From Knoellia sp. S7-12 (GTDB taxonomy: Bacteria > Actinomycetota > Actinomycetes > Actinomycetales > Dermatophilaceae): 64,000 nucleotides of DNA. The notes beneath the pieces were generated by a model. It worked only from the letters and a program-made list of their open reading frames with translations, was not told the DNA's origin and made no database searches. Below, in pieces: positions 1-7,855 of the stretch. The translations under genes and the position numbers were made by a program. The DNA lies in the NCBI RefSeq assembly GCF_040518285.1, contig NZ_CP155449.1, forward strand, positions 3,038,001-3,102,000, read 5' to 3'. Within the stretch, counting starts at the first letter, position 1, and each line of letters begins with the position of its first letter.

Positions 1-1578
1 CAGTCGTGTGGGGGCGAGGTAGACCAAGGCCCCCGCTGTCACACCCAGAGCCAGGAGCGGGCCGACGATGTTGCGCCCGAGGGCATGGGTCAGAGCGCGA
101 GCACCCATTGCGGAGGCGATGGCCGCCAACGGCATTGCCGTCAGCAGGAAGTAGTACTGACTGCGACCGGGATGTTCGAAGAGCCCGACCGCCGCGGCCC
201 CCGCGAACGCCCCACCGGCGAGGAGCCACGGCAACGGATCGCGACGGGTCCGGCGGCCGAACAGGGGGGCGAACGAGAGCGCTGCCCCAGTCAGTCCTCC
301 CAACAAGGCCAGACCCGCAGAGGCTCGCACGAACCAGGGGCCCGGCAGTGAGCCGAGCATCGAGAAGACGTAGCTCTGCTCCGCGGCACCCTTCACTCCC
401 AGAGCGAGTCCGGCGCTGGACCCGTGGAAGACGACAATCATGGCGAAGACAAGACCGGAGGCGACGACCACCAGATCCACGACGACCCGCAAGCAGAGGG
501 GGCGGTTCCATAAGAACATCGCAACGGCAGCGAGGGCGAGCCCGGCGACCACGAGTGGTGAAGTCGCACCTTTGGTGCCGGCCGCGATGATCGACAGCAA
601 CGGCACCAGCAGGTAGGCGGCGCGCGGCAGTTCTCCGCGCCACCGCTGGTTCAGGAGCACGACCAGCGCCAGGAGCGTCGGCACGCCCAGGGCAAGGGTC
701 GGTGAGTCAGGCGTGAGCGGGAGGCTCAGCGAGGGTATGGCGAACGGATTGCCCCGCGAGGCGAACATCGCGAGCACTGTCGCCAGCAGCGCCACCTTGG
801 AGCTCCCGGACAACCGCAGAGCGGCAACCATCACGCAGACAGTCACGGTGATGGGCATGAGGGCGGGCATGAACCTGAGCAGGACCAAGTCGAGGTCGGC
901 CCCGGAAGTAGCCGTGACATGGGCGAGCCACGCGTGGGTGAACCAGTGGTAGCCGAGGTCCTCGCCCAATACGGTGGGCCAACTGGTGGGTCCACGGTGC
1001 AACAACTGCGTTGCCAGGGCCTGGTGCAGGTACGCATCGATGTGCGGCCGGCCGAGACCTTCCCAAGTGACTTGGTTGGTGCGGAAGTAGGCGACGAGTT
1101 GCCGCAACGCCCAGAAGGAGCTGAGCGCGGTGAGTAGGGGAAGCCACCATGGCATCGTGGACAACTGCGCGGACAGGATTCGCCGCCGGGTTGGCGCGAT
1201 GACGAGGAGGGCGGCCGCCACGACGATCGGCAGAACGAAACTGACCCAACGCTGGCCCGTCAGCCCGGCGAGCACCTGAGTCGGCACGGAAATCGCGATC
1301 CCTATTGCGAAGCCCATGGCCAGGTCCTCGAGAAGCCAGCCGTTCCGCGGGCGCACGGCCCGCCACAGCAGGGCACCCGGGAGGACCTGCATCAAGCCGA
1401 CACCGAGGAGCGCACGCAAAGCCGCGTCGGAAGGGAGGCCGGTGCGCACGGCATACACGACATAGATCCCGGCCGCCGCAGCCACAACCACAACCGACAT
1501 CAGGTTGTCCCACGTCGCCGGACTGAGACTCCTCTTGAGGCGTTGGGCGCGGCCGAGAGGATCTGAGTTCGTGTTCAC
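1..1578 (-). CDS. Polytopic membrane protein, GT-C glycosyltransferase-like (partial)
   Basis: The frame is open from a GTG start at 1578 to the window edge (526 codons), so the C-terminus is missing. AGGAG lies four bases before the GTG. The product is almost entirely hydrophobic, with roughly ten or more membrane segments. A loop around residues 155-190 has the D-A-Y-L-H-Q-A-L and G-E-D-L-G-Y-H-W pattern typical of the first large extracytoplasmic loop of GT-C (ArnT/PMT-like) enzymes. Family knowledge would make it a polyprenyl-phosphate-sugar-dependent transferase. Together with the adjacent methyltransferase, GT2 and GtrA genes it fits surface glycan assembly. The substrate cannot be told. 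A non-enzymatic membrane protein is the main alternative. Confidence 0.75.
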   Translation of the reverse strand, partial: MNTNSDPLGRAQRLKRSLSPATWDNLMSVVVVAAAAGIYVVYAVRTGLPSDAALRALLGVGLMQVLPGALLWRAVRPRNGWLLEDLAMGFAIGIAISVPTQVLAGLTGQRWVSFVLPIVVAAALLVIAPTRRRILSAQLSTMPWWLPLLTALSSFWALRQLVAYFRTNQVTWEGLGRPHIDAYLHQALATQLLHRGPTSWPTVLGEDLGYHWFTHAWLAHVTATSGADLDLVLLRFMPALMPITVTVCVMVAALRLSGSSKVALLATVLAMFASRGNPFAIPSLSLPLTPDSPTLALGVPTLLALVVLLNQRWRGELPRAAYLLVPLLSIIAAGTKGATSPLVVAGLALAAVAMFLWNRPLCLRVVVDLVVVASGLVFAMIVVFHGSSAGLALGVKGAAEQSYVFSMLGSLPGPWFVRASAGLALLGGLTGAALSFAPLFGRRTRRDPLPWLLAGGAFAGAAAVGLFEHPGRSQYYFLLTAMPLAAIASAMGARALTHALGRNIVGPLLALGVTAGALVYLAPTRL

Positions 1579-1693
1579 GTGGCTCCTACAAGCGGGTCGT
1601 CAGCGGCCGGTACTCGTACTCCGCGTCATTCGAAGCGACTGTTAGAGTCCGTGAGTCATCTTTACATCAAGGTCTCAGGAGTTCGAACCACCC

Positions 1694-2374
1694 ATGTCGA
1701 CGGAGTCCGGAACGCCTGAGAACTCACCCGGCGTCTACACCCAGGGCTATTTCGAGACCCGGCTCAAGCCGGATGCGAGCCGCGCGAAGGTGTGGGAGCA
1801 CCTCTGTGAGTACTTCCGCGAGTTCGTCCCGGCAGATGCCGATGTGCTCGAACTCGGCGCCGGCTGGTGCGACTTCGCAAATCACGTGAAGGCCCGTCGA
1901 GTGGTCGCCATGGACCTCGACGCCACTGTTGTCGCCGCCGCTGCGGACCACGTCGAAGCCGTCGTCGGTGACTGTTCTGACCTGTCTCGGTTCGACGACA
2001 ACAGCTTCGACGTCGTATTTGCGAGCAACCTCCTCGAGCACCTACAGCGCCCGCAGTCCGACGCCTTGGTCGCGCATGCCCAGCGCGTCCTGCGGCCGGG
2101 CGGACGGCTCATCCTCATGCAGCCGAACTTCCGCCTCAATCCCGGCCGCTACTTCGACGACTACACCCACGTGGCGATCTTCACCGACCAATCGCTGTGC
2201 GACTACTTGGTCTCACAGGGCTGGTCGATCGAGAAGTCGATGCCCCGTTTCATGCCCCTGACGTTGAAGTCCAAAGGTTCCAAGCTCACGTTTGTCGTGC
2301 CGTGGTACCTCCGCTCTCCGATCAAGCCGCTCGCAGGACAGATGCTTGTCGTCGCCAACCCGGAAAGGGCCTGA
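1694..2374 (+). CDS. Class I SAM-dependent methyltransferase
   Basis: 226 aa. Motif I VLELGAG is at residues 51-57, the acidic strand VVAMDLD follows at about 70-76, and a post-I/II segment DVVFASNLLEHL follows near 106-117, as in Methyltransf_11-type enzymes. The fold is seen directly; the acceptor is unknown. The next gene, a GT2 transferase, starts 5 bp after the stop, so the two are probably co-transcribed and act on the same glycan or lipid-linked intermediate. Its start is divergent from the membrane protein upstream, with a shared 115-bp promoter region in which I recognise no clear operator. Confidence 0.85.
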   Translation: MSTESGTPENSPGVYTQGYFETRLKPDASRAKVWEHLCEYFREFVPADADVLELGAGWCDFANHVKARRVVAMDLDATVVAAAADHVEAVVGDCSDLSRFDDNSFDVVFASNLLEHLQRPQSDALVAHAQRVLRPGGRLILMQPNFRLNPGRYFDDYTHVAIFTDQSLCDYLVSQGWSIEKSMPRFMPLTLKSKGSKLTFVVPWYLRSPIKPLAGQMLVVANPERA

Positions 2375-2379
2375 CAATC

Positions 2380-3144
2380 ATGTGGCAGGGAAAGACGCTC
2401 GCGGTCGTTCTACCGACCTACAACGAGAAGGACAGCATCGCGGAGTGCATCCGTCGCTTCGAGGCGCTGCCTGAGATCGACCAGATCATCGTCGTCAACA
2501 ACAACGCTGCTGAGGGCACCTCCGAAGAGGTCGCGACCACAGGGGCGACGGAATTCATCGAGACCACGCAGGGGTATGGGGCGGCCATCAAGCGAGGGCT
2601 GCGCGAAGCTCAGACCGACCTCGTCGCCATCTGCGAGCCGGACGGCACCTTTGCTCCAGAGGACATCACCAAGCTCCTCGCGTTCGCGTCAGAGTGCGAT
2701 GTCGTCATCGGATCCCGCACGGTCTCGAATTTTATCTGGGACGGTGCCAACATGGGCTGGTTCCTCCAGTGGGGCAACTGGGCGGTGGCCAAACTCCTCG
2801 AGGTCCTCTACAACACGACCTATCTCAGCGATGTCGGTTGCACGTTCCGGGTGATGACCAAGGAGCACGCAGAGATCATCCTCGAACGCTCAAGGCTCGA
2901 CGGTTCGGCTTACGGCTTGGAGATGTTGCTCATCTCGGTCATCACCAAGGCCCGCATGGTACAGATCCCGGTCAACTACCACCCTCGGGTGGGCGTCTCG
3001 TCGGTGACCGGGGAGCTCGGCAAGACCATCGCGCTCGGTTCCGAGATGATCGCCCTGACCTTCAAGATGCGATTGCGCGCGCGGTCGATCCGCCGTGGCC
3101 TGCGGACCCCGCGAGGCCCGCACCGTCAGGTTCGCGCCTCCTGA
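2380..3144 (+). CDS. Family 2 glycosyltransferase (DPMS/DPG synthase-like)
   Basis: 254 aa from ATG 2380, which follows GGAAAGG. A longer frame opens upstream but lies inside the methyltransferase. The GT-A fold starts with AVVLPTYNEKDSI (8-20); CEPDGTF at 85-91 is the metal/nucleotide-binding acidic motif. There is no C-terminal membrane domain, as in soluble polyprenyl-phosphate hexose synthases. Such enzymes load undecaprenyl or decaprenyl phosphate with a sugar that GtrA-like proteins flip and GT-C proteins use. A gtrA gene and a GT-C-like gene both lie next to it, which supports that role. The sugar is unknown. Confidence 0.85.
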   Translation: MWQGKTLAVVLPTYNEKDSIAECIRRFEALPEIDQIIVVNNNAAEGTSEEVATTGATEFIETTQGYGAAIKRGLREAQTDLVAICEPDGTFAPEDITKLLAFASECDVVIGSRTVSNFIWDGANMGWFLQWGNWAVAKLLEVLYNTTYLSDVGCTFRVMTKEHAEIILERSRLDGSAYGLEMLLISVITKARMVQIPVNYHPRVGVSSVTGELGKTIALGSEMIALTFKMRLRARSIRRGLRTPRGPHRQVRAS

Positions 3145-3151
3145 CCTCGGG

Positions 3152-3172
3152 CCGCAGCCTTTGGGGCTGCGG
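3152..3172. terminator. Hairpin between convergent genes
   Basis: An 8-bp perfect stem (CCGCAGCC / GGCTGCGG) with a 5-nt loop lies seven bases after the GT2 stop and is followed by TTTC. It sits between the convergent GT2 and gtrA genes and probably terminates both. Confidence 0.7.
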
Positions 3173-3186
3173 TTTCGGTGTAGGCC

Positions 3187-3729
3187 TCAGGCGCGCGGCC
3201 TAGCCGTCTCGTCGGACAGGTGCCCCTCGGCGATCTCGCTCAACCCACTGTGGTCGCCGTGCTGGCTGAAAACGTGTCGACGGTAGGCCCAGAAGCGGAA
3301 CGTCGTCCCTAGCACCAGTCCGACACCGTTGGCCGAGACGTTGTCGGCCAGGGCTGACTGGAACCCGAGCCCGTAGTGCGAGACCCACAGGCACGCCATG
3401 GAGATCAGGGTGCCAAGGGTCGCGACGGCGGCGAAGAGCAGGAACTCGTGGTGTGCCTTGTCGCGCCGGGTGTTCCTGAAGGTCCAGAACCTGTTGCCCA
3501 GCCAGGCCACGATCGTCGCGAGGGTGCCCGAGACGACCTTGGCGGTCAGCGGATAGTCGTGGAGCGGGCCCTCGCCGCCGGCGAAGCGGAGGAGGTTGAA
3601 ACCCCCGACGTCGGTGACGAACCCCAGCGCGCCGACCACGCCGAACCGCCCGAGCTGACCGAACATGGAGGACGAGAGGAAGCGAGGTGCCACCTGCACC
3701 CTTTCGGTCGAGGAAGGAGGCAACACCAT
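3187..3729 (-). CDS. GtrA family membrane protein
   Basis: 180 aa with four predicted membrane segments and the GtrA hallmarks: FGVVGALGFVTDVGGFNLLR in helix 1, WLGNRFWTFR at the loop before helix 3, and FRFWAYRRHVF at the end of helix 4. GtrA proteins are thought to flip polyprenyl-linked monosaccharides or to support such transfer. An internal ATG at 3666 (MFGQLGRF) would remove 21 non-hydrophobic residues and is a possible true start. A second GtrA paralogue lies at 28871-29386. The gene starts 10 bp after the amidase stop, so the two may be in one operon, with the amidase first. Confidence 0.9.
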   Translation of the reverse strand: MVLPPSSTERVQVAPRFLSSSMFGQLGRFGVVGALGFVTDVGGFNLLRFAGGEGPLHDYPLTAKVVSGTLATIVAWLGNRFWTFRNTRRDKAHHEFLLFAAVATLGTLISMACLWVSHYGLGFQSALADNVSANGVGLVLGTTFRFWAYRRHVFSQHGDHSGLSEIAEGHLSDETARPRA

Positions 3730-3738
3730 AGCAACGCG

Positions 3739-5718
3739 TCACTGCTTGGTGACCGTCACCGCCCCTGTGGCACGGTGCCAGCGCATCACGCCGCCCTCGA
3801 AGTCCTGCTCGTAGCCACCGGACCAGAGTCGGTTCTCCCCCAGCGGGAACCCTAGCGAGGACGCGGGCCCACCCACCTCGACGTAGTGGTCGTTCATCGA
3901 CCCGAAGATGCCGCGCGCACCGGTGGTCGGGTGCCAGGCGACGCCGCCGAGCTGGAAGTCCTGGAACGCCCCATCGTTCGGGGTCGACTGCTCCGACGTG
4001 GGGTAACCGAGCCGGCCCGGGCTGCCGCCGAACTGGAGGAAACGCGTGAGGACCTCGCCGGACACGAACTTCGCGCCGGTCACGCCGGTGAAGTAGATCT
4101 GTCCGTTCTCGAAGGTCTGCACCCACCCGTTCGGCGTGGGTTGCCACATGTGCCACGCGGGCATCCCCGGCGGGGAGTCCGGCCCGCCCCGGACATCCCA
4201 GGAGGTGCGGATCCCACCGTGGACGGCGAACACCTGGTTGCGGTCGAACCGCAGCACGGATGAGACGCCCTTGCTGAAGTCTGTCCGCATCCCGCCGGCG
4301 ATCGACCTCTCGTTGGCCACTGGCGCCCCCCACGCAGTCTCTCCACCCTGCGCCTCGTAAAGCCGCGTCGCGGCCGGACCGATCTGGAAGACGCTCGCTC
4401 CCGTGGACCAGAGGGACGTCCCGCTCCCGAAGATGGTCCGGACCCCGAAGGGCGTCGGTCGTTCACCCTGCTCGACCCAGCCCAGACTCTGCGCCCCGCC
4501 CCGGTTGACCCAGGAACGGTAGACGGGGCTGGTGGAGTGGTCGGCGAGCGCGTCGACAGAGGACCGCAGTGACGGGAGACGGGAGTAGAAGTTGCTGCCC
4601 GGGCACTCGGTCGTGTTGGTGTCCCGGTGTGCACTGATGAACGGCAGAGTCACCTTCGTCCCCTTGGGAAAGCGGGAACCCGAGTCCGCGCTCGTGAGGA
4701 CGGTCGTGGCGGTCGGCGAGCGGTAGAAGGTGCTGGAACGCCACGCGATGACCCTAGCCAGCGCGGACATCGTCGCGGAGGTCGGCGTGGCGGTGGAGTA
4801 GTTTCCGAGGACGGAGACACCCCACGTGTCGGAGTTGAAACCCAGGGCATGGGCTCCGGTCACGGGTCGGTCGAGACCGCCGGCACGGCCCTCGAACATC
4901 TGGCCGTACTTGTCGACGAGGACGTGGTAGCCGATGTCGCACCAGCCCAGGCTCTTGGTGTGGTAGGCGTAGATGCCCCTCACGATGGCGGCGGACTGCG
5001 ATGCCGTGTAGCTGTTGGTGCCGGCGGTGTGGTGGACGAAGACCCCCTTCAGGGTGCCCCCGTAGTTCGGCCCGCAGGTGCGCAACGACTCGTCGGCGCC
5101 CCAACCCGCCCGCGAGACGATGGCCGGGCGGGCCGTGACGGACTGTGCGGAGGCCATGGTCGCCGAGGCCGTCCCGTCACCGGCACTCTGACCGGGATGG
5201 ATGAGCTCGACCTGGCCCAGCTTGGCCCGGGACGTGACCTCGCCGCGGCCTGCTGCCGCCGAACCTCCTCGCGGGAGGCGGATCTGCAGAGCCGCTGCAT
5301 CAGGTCCGACCCAGACGGGGTCGGTGCCGACGCGCTGGCTGCGCGAGCTGCTCGGGTCGGTGGTGTTGGAGACCGACGTCTCCAACCACGGGCCCCAGCC
5401 TCCTCGGTCCGACCTGACCCTCACGAGGACGGCCGACTCGGCCGGAGGCGCCTCGTCCGCCGTCCACGTCAGGGCGACGATCGGCGCCGACTGCGCCACT
5501 TCGACGGTGTCCAATGCCACGGTGCGCAGGTCGGCCACGTCCCGCTTCGTCACCGTCGGTTCGACCGGCTTCGGTGCGAGAGCAGGAGCAGGTGCGGGTG
5601 CGGCTGTACCCGTGGTCGGCAAGGCAGTCAGGCCGATCGTTCCGACCACGGCGAGGACGGCGAGACGGGCGGCGCGGGTAGCCGCAGGACGAGGGGTCAT
5701 TCGCAGCGCGAGGGACAT
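3739..5718 (-). CDS. Secreted PGRP/amidase_2 N-acetylmuramoyl-L-alanine amidase with LGFP repeats
   Basis: 659 aa from the ATG at 5718. An earlier ATG at 5751 would place 11 residues before the signal peptide. The N-terminus (MSLALRMTPRP then a hydrophobic run ending TGTAAPAP) is a signal peptide followed by a Pro/Ala linker. The peptidoglycan-recognition domain begins near residue 200: SRAGWGADESLR, VFVHHTAG (zinc His), IGYHVLVDKYGQMFEGRAGG, and ISAHRDTNTTECPG with the second His and the Cys ligand. The last ~270 residues hold several LGFP-type repeats (W-G-x-P, LGFPLGENRLW), which bind wall glycans. It probably trims peptidoglycan while anchored to the wall. Confidence 0.93.
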   Translation of the reverse strand: MSLALRMTPRPAATRAARLAVLAVVGTIGLTALPTTGTAAPAPAPALAPKPVEPTVTKRDVADLRTVALDTVEVAQSAPIVALTWTADEAPPAESAVLVRVRSDRGGWGPWLETSVSNTTDPSSSRSQRVGTDPVWVGPDAAALQIRLPRGGSAAAGRGEVTSRAKLGQVELIHPGQSAGDGTASATMASAQSVTARPAIVSRAGWGADESLRTCGPNYGGTLKGVFVHHTAGTNSYTASQSAAIVRGIYAYHTKSLGWCDIGYHVLVDKYGQMFEGRAGGLDRPVTGAHALGFNSDTWGVSVLGNYSTATPTSATMSALARVIAWRSSTFYRSPTATTVLTSADSGSRFPKGTKVTLPFISAHRDTNTTECPGSNFYSRLPSLRSSVDALADHSTSPVYRSWVNRGGAQSLGWVEQGERPTPFGVRTIFGSGTSLWSTGASVFQIGPAATRLYEAQGGETAWGAPVANERSIAGGMRTDFSKGVSSVLRFDRNQVFAVHGGIRTSWDVRGGPDSPPGMPAWHMWQPTPNGWVQTFENGQIYFTGVTGAKFVSGEVLTRFLQFGGSPGRLGYPTSEQSTPNDGAFQDFQLGGVAWHPTTGARGIFGSMNDHYVEVGGPASSLGFPLGENRLWSGGYEQDFEGGVMRWHRATGAVTVTKQ

Positions 5719-5757
5719 GACGGTTTCCAAATCGTGTGGGGGGACACCCATTGAACC

Positions 5758-5824
5758 GTGTGACTAGTGCTAATGGAGCAAACAGGAGGCAAAAAGAGAC
5801 TCCATTGTGACTAGTCGGACCTGG
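5758..5824. promoter_or_regulatory. Repeat-containing leader of the amidase gene
   Basis: The AT-richer spacer upstream of the amidase carries two exact TGTGACTAGT direct repeats (5759-5768 and 5806-5815, 47 bp apart). Between them is an inverted repeat AATGGAG / CTCCATT (5772-5778 and 5800-5806). The arrangement could be an operator pair, or a hairpin terminating the upstream gene that is read on the same strand. No known riboswitch was recognised. Confidence 0.4.
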
Positions 5825-6856
5825 TCATGCTCCTCGGGGACCCAGAGCCGCCTCGAGGGCGTGCGTGAGGACGTCCTGCTGCCGTGCGTCGACCGGCGGC
5901 GGGAGGAAGGCTGCGAGCAGGCTGCGTTGCCCCGACCCCAGCCCCCGCTCCAGAAGGTGCAGCTCGGGGATCGTCACCCGCAGCGCGGGCCTGCCGTGCA
6001 CAGCAGCAAGGTTGAGCAGTGCGGTGCTGTCGGTTCCGAGGACGACACGCGCGCCCACGACAGCCGGGTCGAGCTCAGCCGGGAGGTCGCGTGCGAGCTC
6101 GGGCCACGCGGCATACCGGCTTCCTCGCTCCGCGGGGTGCGGACGCACCGCGAAGCCGACCCCGACGTGGGCGCACGCTGACGCGACCTGCTCGAGGTGC
6201 CCCCGGAAGGCGTCCTCGGTCATGAGGCCGAGTTCGACCCAGGGCTGGGTGAGGTAGACAGCGCGGGCCTCCGCGACAGCGGCTCGGTGTCCGCTCGACG
6301 TGTCGGCAAAGCCCGCCGCGACCTCCGGAACGACGCGCCACGACCCGCCGACCTGTTCGTACAGTGCCCAGCGACGCTCGGTGAGCACGTGGGCGGCACC
6401 GGTCACCGCCCACGAGCGGACGGTCGGCCACGGTTCGCGGGCACCCTGTCGACGCCACGCGTCGCGGCGGGTCCGCCAGTCGCCATAGGTCCCGATCCCC
6501 TCGTCCACGACGACGACCTCGGGTCGTGTGTGCGCTCCAGCGACCAGTCGCAGGTAGGGCTTGATGCCCGGGGCGCCCACAGACAGGAGGATGCGGCGCT
6601 CTCCTGGGTGAGTCCGATCAACACCGCGGCCGCCGGCCGCCCGAAGGGTGAGCCTCGGGTCACGAGGCAGGAAGGCGGTGACGTGTTCCTGGCGGACGTT
6701 GTCCCTCCCGAGAAAGGCTCCCGACCCCAAGTAGTCGACGACGACCTCACCCGAGGTGTGGCCGAGTAGGTGGCGGAGATAACTGCCGGCGTGGACGAGG
6801 TGTGTCGCGCTGCGCACACCCGCAAGCGTGACGCGCACGACGGTCTGCGAGCTCAC
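5825..6856 (-). CDS. Polysialyltransferase-like glycosyltransferase
   Basis: 343 aa from a GTG at 6856 whose GTGA overlaps the stop of the upstream GT2 gene. Much longer upstream reading is possible but runs antiparallel through that gene. Visible landmarks are DEGIGTY at 118-124, RPHPAERG at 238-245 and GTDSTALL at 274-281. These match the HP and S/T-S donor-site motifs of the bacterial alpha-2,8-polysialyltransferase/capsule sialyltransferase superfamily. Because the cluster makes pseudaminic acid rather than sialic acid, the donor is inferred to be CMP-Pse or a related CMP-nonulosonate. Other GT-B enzymes using CMP-activated sugars cannot be excluded. Confidence 0.65.
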   Translation of the reverse strand: MSSQTVVRVTLAGVRSATHLVHAGSYLRHLLGHTSGEVVVDYLGSGAFLGRDNVRQEHVTAFLPRDPRLTLRAAGGRGVDRTHPGERRILLSVGAPGIKPYLRLVAGAHTRPEVVVVDEGIGTYGDWRTRRDAWRRQGAREPWPTVRSWAVTGAAHVLTERRWALYEQVGGSWRVVPEVAAGFADTSSGHRAAVAEARAVYLTQPWVELGLMTEDAFRGHLEQVASACAHVGVGFAVRPHPAERGSRYAAWPELARDLPAELDPAVVGARVVLGTDSTALLNLAAVHGRPALRVTIPELHLLERGLGSGQRSLLAAFLPPPVDARQQDVLTHALEAALGPRGA

Positions 6857-7728
6857 ACCACCGGTGGCCGGCCGGCCCGGGTCAGCCGCCAGACAGTCCT
6901 CCACGTCATGGGGTGCCGCTTCCCTGGGTCCACGCGCCACCCTTCGGCGAAGCCCTTGAACCACACTCCGAGCGGCTCGGCCTCGTGAACGCGAGCCAGG
7001 GTGGCGGCGGTCCAGACACCGAGGTAGACGGGAACCAGCGGCGCAGGGAGGTTGCGGCGGGCAACCCAGACGCGGTTGCGTGCGTTCATCCGATAGAAGA
7101 CCGCGTGTCGCGTCGGGCTGGTCGCCGGATGGTGCACCACCACGTCGGGGCAATAGCGCAGGCGCCACCCCGCGTCGACCAACCGGAAGGCCAGATCAAT
7201 TCCCTCGTGGCCGTACCAGAAGTGCCCGGGCCAGCCTCCGACCTGATCGAAGGCCTCGCGGCGGATGGTGCACACGCCCTCCCAGAAGACGACCACCTCA
7301 CCGCCGACATCCGCTCCACCGTTGCCGGTGCGCAGACGCGGCACCCAGCGGCGAGGAGCAGGAAGACCGTCGGGATCTGCGCCACGGGGTTGAGCCACGG
7401 CCAAGGACGGGTCGGCAGTGAATTCGTGAGCCAACCGCGACAGCACGTCGGGGCTCGGCAGGACCGCGTCGTCGTCATAGAAGAACAGGATGTCGCCGTG
7501 CACCTCACGTGCGCCGACGTTGCGCCCCTCCGGGATCCCGACGTTCTCAGGAAGATGGATGACCCGCACGCCAGCAGGGAACCCGACGGGCTCCCAGCCA
7601 TTGCCGACGAGAACCACGTCGAGGTCGACACCGACCTGGGCGAGCAGCGAGTCCAGCGCCGAGGCAAGCTCACGCGGTCGGTTGCCCATGCTGAGGACGA
7701 CGGCACCGACGCTGAGGGTCCCCGGCAT
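6853..7728 (-). CDS. Family 2 glycosyltransferase
   Basis: 291 aa. The GT-A core shows VGAVVLSMGNRPRELASALDS at the N-terminus, ILFFYDDDAVLP as the DXD-type metal motif (near residue 85), and WYGHEGIDLAFRLVDAGWR as the catalytic ED/acceptor segment. The rhamnosyl-type ending is compact, with no membrane helix. The 4-bp overlap with the polysialyltransferase-like gene indicates translational coupling, and the pair probably extends the same chain. The sugar is unknown. The gene is divergent from the large methyltransferase-like gene at 7856. Confidence 0.88.
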   Translation of the reverse strand: MPGTLSVGAVVLSMGNRPRELASALDSLLAQVGVDLDVVLVGNGWEPVGFPAGVRVIHLPENVGIPEGRNVGAREVHGDILFFYDDDAVLPSPDVLSRLAHEFTADPSLAVAQPRGADPDGLPAPRRWVPRLRTGNGGADVGGEVVVFWEGVCTIRREAFDQVGGWPGHFWYGHEGIDLAFRLVDAGWRLRYCPDVVVHHPATSPTRHAVFYRMNARNRVWVARRNLPAPLVPVYLGVWTAATLARVHEAEPLGVWFKGFAEGWRVDPGKRHPMTWRTVWRLTRAGRPPVV

Positions 7729-7855
7729 GCTTCACACTCCTCGGTCGGTGTCAGGTGATGCGGCTCCGGTCGCCATGACGTCGCCCGCGCACACCGCGCC
7801 GCTAGTCTAGGTGACGCCCTCGCCCGTGCGTCCTGCCGGGAAAGGACGACAGTCG

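Noticed and set aside
707..1513. A 268-aa Arg/Pro-rich minus-strand protein
   Set aside because: It is an out-of-frame reading of the membrane protein at 1-1578, whose frame gives hydrophobic helices and continues to the window edge.
4627..5754. Long open frames antisense to real genes (also 7928-9535, 16390-17532, 33365-34681, 37480-38760)
   Set aside because: They are antisense shadows caused by high GC. Their products lack domains and the opposite strands encode clear conserved proteins.
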